A stretch of DNA of 20,249 nt from Bizionia sp. GTDB lineage: Bacteria; Bacteroidota; Bacteroidia; Flavobacteriales; Flavobacteriaceae. Made by a program: the position numbers and the translations under genes. Where the stretch lies: positions 1 to 20,249 of the forward strand of contig JAGPVI010000077.1 in the NCBI GenBank assembly GCA_018067115.1, read 5' to 3'. The notes beneath the pieces are model-generated. The model had not been told where the DNA came from. It saw only the letters and a program-made list of their open reading frames with translations, and searched no databases. Below are positions 14,280 through 20,249 of this stretch, in pieces. Every line of letters starts with the position of its first letter. The first letter of the stretch is position 1.

Positions 14280-15439
14280 AAATATTACACTTAGCAACAG
14301 ACGAAAAATTTATAAACAGTATTTATTGGCAGTTTAATAGTTTAAATAACACCGAAAATACCTTTGTAATCTTAGTAGATTTTGATTATTCAGATATAAA
14401 GTATGTTGAGATTCACGACAATTTTAAATTGGTCGAAAAGAATAAAAAAGGACTTAGCCATTGCCTTAAGGAAATAGAAGCTCATGACATCGTTATTTGT
14501 CACGGTTTAAATTATTTTCAAAGTCAAATTGTGTTAAAGACGACCGCAAGTTCAAAATTAATCTGGTTCTTTTGGGGAGGAGAATTTTATGATAACCCCC
14601 AATTGTTAAAACTGAAATCAATAGGCGAAAAGACTAAAAAGCATTTTGTTAAAAGCACTTTAAAAGATAAGTTTAAATCACTAATTCGCCCTTTATATTA
14701 CGGGGTAACTAACAAAACCCAAACCCCAGAACAAAGTGTCTTGGCTGCCGCAAAAAAAATCGAGCATTTTGGTATCCTTTATAGGGAAGAAATGGACTAT
14801 TTTAAGAGTTTAGGCTGTTTGTCGAGCAATGTGAGCTTATTTAAAATGACCTACTACCCGTTAGAGTTTATTTTTAAAGATATTGAGCACATTAAAGTTA
14901 ATGGAACAAATATTTTATTAGGTAATTCTGCATCACTAACAAACAACCATTTAGAAGCCTTCGATATTCTAAAGGGTTTCAATTTCGAAGATAGAAAATT
15001 AATAGTGCCTTTAAGTTATGGAGACACTAAGTATGGAGAATCGATAATTCAAACCGGTAAAACGCTTTTTGGACAAAATATGTTTCCTATTACCGATTAT
15101 AAAACTTTACACGAGTTTAATACACTTCTTAGTAGCTGCAATGTAGTTATAATGAATCACTTTAGGCAACAAGCTGTAGGGAATGTAATAGCTGTTTTAT
15201 GGATGGGAGCTAAAGTGTACTTAAATGAAAGTAACACTCTATACCATTACTTAAAGCGTATTGGCGTCGTTGTTTTCTCTATTAATAAAGACCTTAAACA
15301 AAACTCTAACGCACTTGTTGGTTTAAATGAAGTTGAAATTAATAAGAATAGAGAAATTCTAAAAAGTGAATTAAGTTTTGAGCTACTCAAGGGTACAATG
15401 TCATCTAAGCTTAAATCCATTATAGATAATGACAATTAG
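14276..15439 (+). CDS. GT56 family glycosyltransferase, WecF-like (Fuc4N-type transferase)
   Basis: Resembles WecF/RffT (GT56), which adds Fuc4NAc to the lipid-linked ManNAcA-GlcNAc intermediate of ECA at the inner-membrane face. Shared landmarks with E. coli WecF as I recall it: an aromatic plus WGGEFYD at 100-106 (WecF has WGADLYE), ILLGNSASLTNNH at 213-225 (ILVGNSGDRSNEH), VPLSYGD at 244-250 (VPMGYP), FRQQAVGN at 296-303 (FARQQGIG) and GAKVYLNESN at 311-320 (GIPCVLNREN). It is 387 residues, somewhat longer than E. coli WecF, the extra sequence lying around residues 110-165. No membrane segment is seen, as expected for a peripheral enzyme. It directly follows wecE and overlaps the flippase gene by 11 bases. 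The substrate is probably the formylated sugar here. The family call is good, the acceptor unknown. Confidence 0.8.
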   Translation: MKILHLATDEKFINSIYWQFNSLNNTENTFVILVDFDYSDIKYVEIHDNFKLVEKNKKGLSHCLKEIEAHDIVICHGLNYFQSQIVLKTTASSKLIWFFWGGEFYDNPQLLKLKSIGEKTKKHFVKSTLKDKFKSLIRPLYYGVTNKTQTPEQSVLAAAKKIEHFGILYREEMDYFKSLGCLSSNVSLFKMTYYPLEFIFKDIEHIKVNGTNILLGNSASLTNNHLEAFDILKGFNFEDRKLIVPLSYGDTKYGESIIQTGKTLFGQNMFPITDYKTLHEFNTLLSSCNVVIMNHFRQQAVGNVIAVLWMGAKVYLNESNTLYHYLKRIGVVVFSINKDLKQNSNALVGLNEVEINKNREILKSELSFELLKGTMSSKLKSIIDNDN

Positions 15440-16889
15440 AAAACAGACTATTTCAGGGGTTAAATGGACTTCTGTGTCAACGATTACATTAGCTGTAAGT
15501 GCTTTACTTAAAATAGCTGTTTTAGCCCGATTTTTAGACCCTTCAGACTTCGGTTTAATGGCGTTAATAACCTTTGTCCTCGGCTTTATGGATTTGTTTA
15601 TGGATATGGGGATAACTTCTGCTATATTACATAAACAAAATATTTCAAAGAAAGAATATGCCAGTCTATATTGGCTAAATATAGGGTTTAGTGTTATATC
15701 GTTTAGTGTTGTAGTCTTATTAAGTCCTTTCATCGCTTCTTTTTACAACGAATTAGAACTTACTGACCTTATTCCTTTGTCTGCCGTAGTTATTTTGTTT
15801 TCTGCAATTGGAAGACAATATAAAACGGTATTTCAAAAAGCGTTACGCTTTAAATTAATAGCTATAGTCGATATAAGTTCTATCGTCATTTCCTTAATTT
15901 CAGCGATTTGGTTTGCCGTTTTTGATTATGGAGTATACGCCTTAGTGTATGCAGCTTTAATTCAATATGGAATAAATAATATTGCTTATTTCTTGTTGGG
16001 AGTTAAAAACACCTCCGTTTTATTTCATTATAAATTTGCAGATACTAAACCTTTTTTAAAAATAGGGGTTTATCAAGTGGGTGGACAAGTAGTTAATTAT
16101 ATTAACCGTGATCTAGATGTTTTAATAATTGGTAAGTTTTTTGGAGCTGAAATTTTAGGAGGTTATAGTTTAGCAAAACAGTTGGTGAAACGACCTACAG
16201 GGATTATTGATCCTATCATTAATAAAGTGGCTATTTCTATTTTACCGAGGTATCAATCAAATAACGAATTGCTTTTAAAATACTTTAACTCATTAATTAG
16301 AAATCTAAGTATTATTAACGCCTTTGTTTATGGGTCTATAGCAATAGCAGCGCCTTTTGTAGTTTTTGTATTATATGGGGCTGGTTATGAGTATATCACG
16401 GTATTAGTAAGGTTGTTTTCTATTTTCTTTTATTTTAGATCTGTTTCTAGTTTGGTTGGCGTTTTGTCTATTACAAAAGGACGAACGGATTTGGAATTTT
16501 ACTGGAATATTCTAATCGCTATTGTAATGCCTACAGTTATGTTCTTTGGTGTTAATCAAGGTACAGAAATTATTGCTACATTAATTGGAATCACTCAAAT
16601 GTTACTTGTTTTCCCGGCTTGGTATATGTTTTATTTCAAGCAAATTGAAATGGCTTTTGTTACTTATATAAAGAATGTTTTTATTCCATTTTTTATAGCA
16701 GGATTGTTTTTCTTACTATTTTATTTTTCTGGATTTGAAAGTGTTGTATTTCAAATTGTAAGTTGTTTATTTCTTTTTGGTGCCCTTTCATTTTACCTTT
16801 TAAAAACAGATAAAGATGTTTTTGAAGCTATTACATCTCATAAGTACATCAAGCTTTTCAATAAAAATAAATTACAAAACAAAAATTAA
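15429..16889 (+). CDS. wzx: Wzx-type polysaccharide flippase (MOP superfamily)
   Basis: Integral membrane protein of 486 residues with about 12-14 hydrophobic segments spread over the whole length. It belongs to the polysaccharide-specific transporter branch of the MOP exporters and would flip undecaprenyl-pyrophosphate-linked repeat units across the inner membrane. Typical features are the N-terminal WTSVSTI segment, ARFLDPSDFGLMAL at about 33-46, and RDLDVLIIGKFFGAEILGGYSLAKQL in the middle of the protein, resembling WzxC/TuaB-type proteins. Its ATG lies 11 bases inside the GT56 gene, indicating translational coupling. It is the last forward gene of this block. A hairpin follows the stop codon and the next gene is convergent. 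A Wzy-like protein encoded further on completes a Wzx/Wzy system. Confidence 0.9.
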   Translation: MTIRKQTISGVKWTSVSTITLAVSALLKIAVLARFLDPSDFGLMALITFVLGFMDLFMDMGITSAILHKQNISKKEYASLYWLNIGFSVISFSVVVLLSPFIASFYNELELTDLIPLSAVVILFSAIGRQYKTVFQKALRFKLIAIVDISSIVISLISAIWFAVFDYGVYALVYAALIQYGINNIAYFLLGVKNTSVLFHYKFADTKPFLKIGVYQVGGQVVNYINRDLDVLIIGKFFGAEILGGYSLAKQLVKRPTGIIDPIINKVAISILPRYQSNNELLLKYFNSLIRNLSIINAFVYGSIAIAAPFVVFVLYGAGYEYITVLVRLFSIFFYFRSVSSLVGVLSITKGRTDLEFYWNILIAIVMPTVMFFGVNQGTEIIATLIGITQMLLVFPAWYMFYFKQIEMAFVTYIKNVFIPFFIAGLFFLLFYFSGFESVVFQIVSCLFLFGALSFYLLKTDKDVFEAITSHKYIKLFNKNKLQNKN

Positions 16890-16905
16890 AAACAGCCTGT
16901 TTTTA
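16887..16905 (+). terminator. Probable bidirectional terminator between wzx and the convergent lyase gene
   Basis: TAAAAACA and TGTTTTTA pair in an 8-bp stem around GCC, beginning at the wzx stop codon. The forward transcript ends the stem in a T-run and the reverse strand does the same, so it could stop both convergent transcripts. The stem is AT-rich, so strength is uncertain. Confidence 0.55.
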
Positions 16906-16940
16906 TTTATCCGTTAGTTAAAAATATAAGCGATAATTTG

Positions 16941-16953
16941 AGGTTTAAAACCT
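16941..16953 (-). repeat. Short palindrome after the lyase stop codon
   Basis: AGGTTT and AAACCT are reverse complements around a single A, 12 bases beyond the minus-strand stop codon of the heparinase-like gene. It may add to termination of that transcript, but no T-run follows, so it is weak. Confidence 0.3.
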
Positions 16954-16965
16954 ATGCTTCTTATT

Positions 16966-18753
16966 TTATTTAAGGTTAATCTTATACTCGGTGTTATCTT
17001 TAAGGTACAAAAGGGTGTTGTTTTTTATGATAGGGCGTTTTACAGGCGACGTATAGGCTTCAGAATCTATTAAAACTACAGTGGTAATAGTATGGTGATT
17101 TGATTGCAAGATAACCTGTTTAGAATCTTCTATGGAATAAGGAGCAGCAGATCTATAAAAATCCTTTTCTTTGAAAAAATCTTCCATATGTGTTGTAAAC
17201 ATAGACACAGATAAGTTGTTAGGCATTGAAAAACGAACGCTATTTGTATTGATTTTAATATCAGTTACACCTTTTCCTATATTATATGTTTGCTGTAAAC
17301 TATCATCATTTTTGTGCCCAGAAACACTGTCTTTTATAACTAATAAATTAGGTTTAACATAAAGTAGCTTTCTATTTACTGTTATTGAGTCGTACAAATT
17401 GTGAGAGGCATCAAGTATTTCATAATCCTCATTTTTAGTATAACTGGTAAGCTTAGAGTATTGATCTTTTCTACCAAGTGTGTAGTCTTTATTGTTAATG
17501 GCTAAAGTATTATGCCCAAATACAGACATCAACTTAGGGCGGTATTTATTTTCGTAACCATAGTAACCTTGATCTGTAAAGATATCTACTCCTAGGGTCT
17601 GAAATACAAAAGAAAGATCATCATGGTGTTTGTGTACTTTAGAATTATAATTTGCAAATAAAGTCAAGTAACTTTTATCAGAGGTTTGGGTTCTCAAGGT
17701 GCCAATGTTGTTTTCAAAACTTACCATAGACCTAAGGTTGTAATTAGCTAAAACGGACTCTAGTCTTATATCACTTTCAAAATCATCAATTAATTTAGGG
17801 GATAATTTTTCTATTTGACTGTCACCCCACAAGGGAAATGTTAAATCTGGTTTAACTAGTTGTAAAAGAACATCATTCATTTTTAAGTATTTTAACAGCT
17901 TATCACTAGGTGTGCTCTCTTGTCCAATAAGTTCGAATATTTTTTTATAAAGATTGTGATTAAAAATATGGTATGTGATAGAGTGCTCGTTAGCAAGCCC
18001 AGATGGACCTATTATTTTATCAAAACTATTTAAAGATCTTTTTGAAGCAATTTCTTTAAGATCTTTTGAAACATAAGAATTACTAATGAATGCTTTTGAG
18101 GCATATAATAATGAGCGATCCATCATTAATGAATGATTGTGCACGGAGTAATTTTTTGTGTCAATCATATATTTTATGTTCTCAGCAAGGTGATCAAAAC
18201 ATCGCTGAATAAATCCAACATCAGGACTTTCGTATTCTAATTCATTACTAATGGTTTGAAAAATATGTGTTACTCTAAAGGCACAAGAATGATCATACCA
18301 CGAAAATTTTGAGGTGGTGTTTTCTAATTTTTTATGGCTCTTGATATAACTTTCAATATATGCCTTAGCTTTCGTATGGTACTGTTTTTTATTAGTGACT
18401 TTGTACGTGTGGTTTAGACTTGAAACAAATAGCAGGTTTTGATAATATAATTGCCAAGTGTCATTATTAAATGGATTTTCTTTCCAATCTAAAAGATTTA
18501 TTCTTTTGTTAAAAGGCTCAAAGCTTTTCAAAATAATGATAGAGTCATTTAAAATACTATTAGATATTTTAGTTAAAGACTCTCCTTGGTAAGGTACCGT
18601 TCTAGGGATTTCATTGAAAAGAATATTTTTTTTTAAATCACTAATAGTAAATCGATAATCTTTTTCTTTATAATTTAATTCGACATATTTGCTTTTGCTA
18701 CATGAGAATTGTGCAAAAAAAAGGAATAGTAGAAGTGTTTTTATGCAATTCAT
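16966..18753 (-). CDS. Heparinase II/III-like polysaccharide lyase, predicted lipoprotein
   Basis: A 595-residue protein with a lipoprotein signal: hydrophobic residues 6-15 and the lipobox QFSC with C18. It would be anchored in the envelope facing the periplasm or surface. The N-terminal alpha/alpha toroid carries YDHSCAFR at 153-160, NHSLMMD at 206-212 (the Asn-His pair N206/H207) and EHSITYH at 256-262 (Tyr261 as candidate catalytic Tyr). The C-terminal beta-sheet heparinase II/III domain carries VHKHHDDLSF at 373-382, DQGYYGY at 394-400 and FGHNTLAIN at 412-420 (H414). These are the usual catalytic and metal-neighbourhood motifs of uronic-acid polysaccharide lyases. Its gene runs against its neighbours, between wzx and wzy. 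The locus makes UDP-ManNAcA, so the native polymer could be the substrate. Such genes are common in O-antigen/EPS loci, where a processing role is usually supposed. Confidence 0.82.
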   Translation of the reverse strand: MNCIKTLLLFLFFAQFSCSKSKYVELNYKEKDYRFTISDLKKNILFNEIPRTVPYQGESLTKISNSILNDSIIILKSFEPFNKRINLLDWKENPFNNDTWQLYYQNLLFVSSLNHTYKVTNKKQYHTKAKAYIESYIKSHKKLENTTSKFSWYDHSCAFRVTHIFQTISNELEYESPDVGFIQRCFDHLAENIKYMIDTKNYSVHNHSLMMDRSLLYASKAFISNSYVSKDLKEIASKRSLNSFDKIIGPSGLANEHSITYHIFNHNLYKKIFELIGQESTPSDKLLKYLKMNDVLLQLVKPDLTFPLWGDSQIEKLSPKLIDDFESDIRLESVLANYNLRSMVSFENNIGTLRTQTSDKSYLTLFANYNSKVHKHHDDLSFVFQTLGVDIFTDQGYYGYENKYRPKLMSVFGHNTLAINNKDYTLGRKDQYSKLTSYTKNEDYEILDASHNLYDSITVNRKLLYVKPNLLVIKDSVSGHKNDDSLQQTYNIGKGVTDIKINTNSVRFSMPNNLSVSMFTTHMEDFFKEKDFYRSAAPYSIEDSKQVILQSNHHTITTVVLIDSEAYTSPVKRPIIKNNTLLYLKDNTEYKINLK

Positions 18754-18834
18754 ATTATAATCGATTTATTATTTCTAAGCTAAACTATTAAAAATAGTAA
18801 GATAAAATGTATTTTTGGAGACTAACATTTTATT
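18754..18834. promoter_or_regulatory. Divergent promoter region between the lyase and wzy genes
   Basis: The 81 bases separating the two divergently transcribed genes should hold both promoters. Forward, TATTTTTG at 18810-18817 matches TAnnTTTG exactly. On the minus strand I find no exact match. The TGGAG at 18816-18820 is the only purine-rich candidate ribosome-binding sequence ahead of the wzy start but lies rather far from it (about 14 bases). Confidence 0.45.
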
Positions 18835-19950
18835 TTGAATAAATTAATATATTTAATATTCATAATTTTATTTATTCTTCAGGGCACGAACAAGTATAAC
18901 GCTATAATCTTGTTGCTTTATATCGTGTTAATTGGGTGTGTGTTTTTCATTAAAAAGAATAAGGTTAAGCTTCCTCTATACTATGTTATAGCCTTAATCG
19001 TTTATGCCTTTTATTTACTTATAGGGGTGTTAAACGGCCACAATAACCCATTTATAGATATTAAATTTCAGATTTTTGGTTTTATTTTCTTTTTTAGTAT
19101 AATAAATATTAAGCTTAATTTTCTCAAGCTGTTGTTTTTTATAAATTCTCTTGTATTTATAATTTACGTGCTATTGCTATTAGACCTAATTCCTAATCTT
19201 TGGAAATATACTACTGTAGGTTTTAAAGGTAGAGTTTATGGACCTCCGATAATGGCAATTAATCTTTTACTTTTTTATTATATCTTAAAAGAAAAAGCAA
19301 TTGACGTAAAATTAGGAATCGCTCTAATTTTAGGTGTATTTTATATAGCTTTAACTACTAATTTTATGAATTTAGCAGTCTTTGGAGGATTGGTGTTTCT
19401 TCTTGTAGTTAAGTTTAAAAAGTTGATGAAACCAGTATATGTGATTTCCATTTTTGCACTAATTTTATTAGTAGTCGGTTATCTTTATTCACCATTTGTT
19501 CCTGAATTAGTTTCTGAAAAAATGAAGTATGTATATAAACCATGGGAATATCCGAGTCTGAAGACGAGATTAGATGATTTTAATCAAATTGTATCCAAAG
19601 AGAATTTTGGATTGTTTAAACAATTATTCGGTGAAGGTTTCGGGACGAGTTCAGAAATTTATAGACATAATCCTATCGCGGTTTCCTTAAGTCGGTCGTT
19701 TAACTTCCAAGAAATAGATAATGGTTTTTATTATATATATCACAGGGGAGGGTGGACCCTTTTTTCTATCTTTATATTGAGTCATATTTATTTAATGTTT
19801 AGGCTAGATAACGTAAAGGTGCGTTTGGCCTTTATTTGGTTGATTTTTGTAACATGTATCCTTTCCATTCATTACTTTAATTATTCTTTTTATTTACTAA
19901 TACCCTATTTCATTCTTTATAACAATAACTTTGAAAAAAATATGGAGTAA
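18835..19950 (+). CDS. wzy: Wzy-like O-antigen/polysaccharide polymerase
   Basis: Integral membrane protein of 371 residues with about 10-11 hydrophobic segments and a single large predicted periplasmic loop (about 217-304), the architecture of Wzy polymerases and the O-antigen ligase group. Within or near the loop are TRLDDFNQI at 244-252, FGEGFG at 265-270 and the IDNGFYYIYHRGGW stretch at 294-307, a pattern I associate with Wzy/WaaL-like proteins (Arg and Asp/Asn-Gly-x-Tyr elements). It would join flipped repeat units at the periplasmic face. The start is a TTG at 18835: an in-frame TAA lies 12 bases upstream and there is no ATG near the beginning. The name is by topology and context, because Wzy sequences are poorly conserved. 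The stop shares one base with the next start. Confidence 0.78.
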   Translation: MNKLIYLIFIILFILQGTNKYNAIILLLYIVLIGCVFFIKKNKVKLPLYYVIALIVYAFYLLIGVLNGHNNPFIDIKFQIFGFIFFFSIINIKLNFLKLLFFINSLVFIIYVLLLLDLIPNLWKYTTVGFKGRVYGPPIMAINLLLFYYILKEKAIDVKLGIALILGVFYIALTTNFMNLAVFGGLVFLLVVKFKKLMKPVYVISIFALILLVVGYLYSPFVPELVSEKMKYVYKPWEYPSLKTRLDDFNQIVSKENFGLFKQLFGEGFGTSSEIYRHNPIAVSLSRSFNFQEIDNGFYYIYHRGGWTLFSIFILSHIYLMFRLDNVKVRLAFIWLIFVTCILSIHYFNYSFYLLIPYFILYNNNFEKNME

Positions 19951-20249
19951 TGAATGTATTATATGTCGTGCCCGATTTAAAGAAAGTTTCTGGAGGACCT
20001 CGAACAAGAATAAATATGTTTAAGTCAGTTTTTGTTAAGAATGGAGACCTTATAATTGAAAAAGGAAATAAACTCACTAGGAGTTTATTTCCAAGAAAAA
20101 TAAATCGAGTATATATTGAATCTGCTACTAATAGAATTAGTATAATAGACTTTATTGCTTTACTTTTTTTAAGGTTTTATGCTAAGGAGGTTACCGTTTT
20201 TATTCGTGATATTTATATAGAACTATTTCCAGAAGAATATCAGACATTC
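19950..20249 (+). CDS. Glycosyltransferase, GT-B/GT4-like, N-terminal part (cut by window end)
   Basis: The ATG at 19950 shares its A with the wzy stop codon (TAATG), and the frame stays open for 100 codons to the window end. The product starts MNVLYVVPDLKKVSGGPRTR, the usual first strand and glycine-rich loop of GT-B glycosyltransferases. It continues with VTVFIRDIYIELFPEE at 81-96, a segment typical of GT4/group-1 proteins in Bacteroidota polysaccharide loci. The donor- and acceptor-binding parts lie outside the window, so the sugar cannot be named. Translational coupling to wzy marks it as part of the same assembly operon. Confidence 0.75.
   Translation, partial: MNVLYVVPDLKKVSGGPRTRINMFKSVFVKNGDLIIEKGNKLTRSLFPRKINRVYIESATNRISIIDFIALLFLRFYAKEVTVFIRDIYIELFPEEYQTF

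Noticed and set aside
15401..15733. Minus-strand ORF of 110 codons over the GT56/wzx junction
   Set aside because: It is a shadow of two well-supported overlapping forward genes and has no recognisable domain.
1..20249. Insertion sequences, prophage, CRISPR array, tRNA or rRNA genes
   Set aside because: No transposase, integrase, direct-repeat array or RNA-gene signature was seen on either strand.

Overview
The window looks like part of the chromosome of a marine-type Bacteroidota, most likely Flavobacteriaceae. The DNA is AT-rich and gene starts mostly lack Shine-Dalgarno sequences. Several upstream regions carry the Bacteroidota -7 type box TAnnTTTG. The gene content also fits: a membrane-anchored M23 peptidase, a bacterial GH3 adenylating enzyme and a conserved Bacteroidota protein of the DUF6909 type, followed by a surface-polysaccharide locus. 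No tRNA, rRNA, CRISPR array, insertion sequence or phage gene was seen.

Layout: (1) 1-4230, three conserved forward genes of housekeeping type (M23 peptidase, GH3 family, DUF6909-like with a C-terminal nucleoside-phosphorylase-like half). (2) 4252-5367, a two-TM Wzz-like chain-length/co-polymerase protein, then a 212-bp leader with a perfect inverted repeat. (3) 5580-8926, a compact rmlB-rmlA-rmlC-rmlD operon for dTDP-L-rhamnose. (4) 8927-9232, a gap without an assignable gene but with one short unexplained ORF. (5) 9233-16889, wecB-wecC, a small lipoprotein, a sugar formyltransferase, wecE, a GT56 (WecF-like) glycosyltransferase and a Wzx flippase, mostly tightly spaced or overlapping. (6) 16966-18753, a heparinase II/III-like lipoprotein on the opposite strand. 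(7) 18835 to the end, a Wzy-like polymerase and the start of a GT-B type glycosyltransferase cut by the window edge.

How it works together: RmlA and RmlB make dTDP-4-keto-6-deoxy-glucose. RmlC/RmlD convert it to dTDP-L-rhamnose, while WecE aminates it to dTDP-Fuc4N. WecB/WecC make UDP-ManNAc and then UDP-ManNAcA. The GT56 protein would transfer the Fuc4N-type sugar to a lipid-linked intermediate, Wzx would flip the unit, Wzy would polymerise it and the Wzz-like protein would set chain length. A periplasmic or surface lyase stands ready to cut uronic-acid-containing polymer.

The most interesting point is that this reproduces much of the enterobacterial common antigen (ECA) precursor pathway (WecB, WecC, RmlA/B, WecE, WecF, Wzx, Wzy, Wzz) in a flavobacterial locus. 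A formyltransferase sits exactly where the acetyltransferase WecD would be expected, which predicts an N-formylated Fuc4N (Fuc4NFo) and ManNAcA-containing glycan. The family calls rest on recognised motifs and remembered family sequences. The glycan structure is inference.
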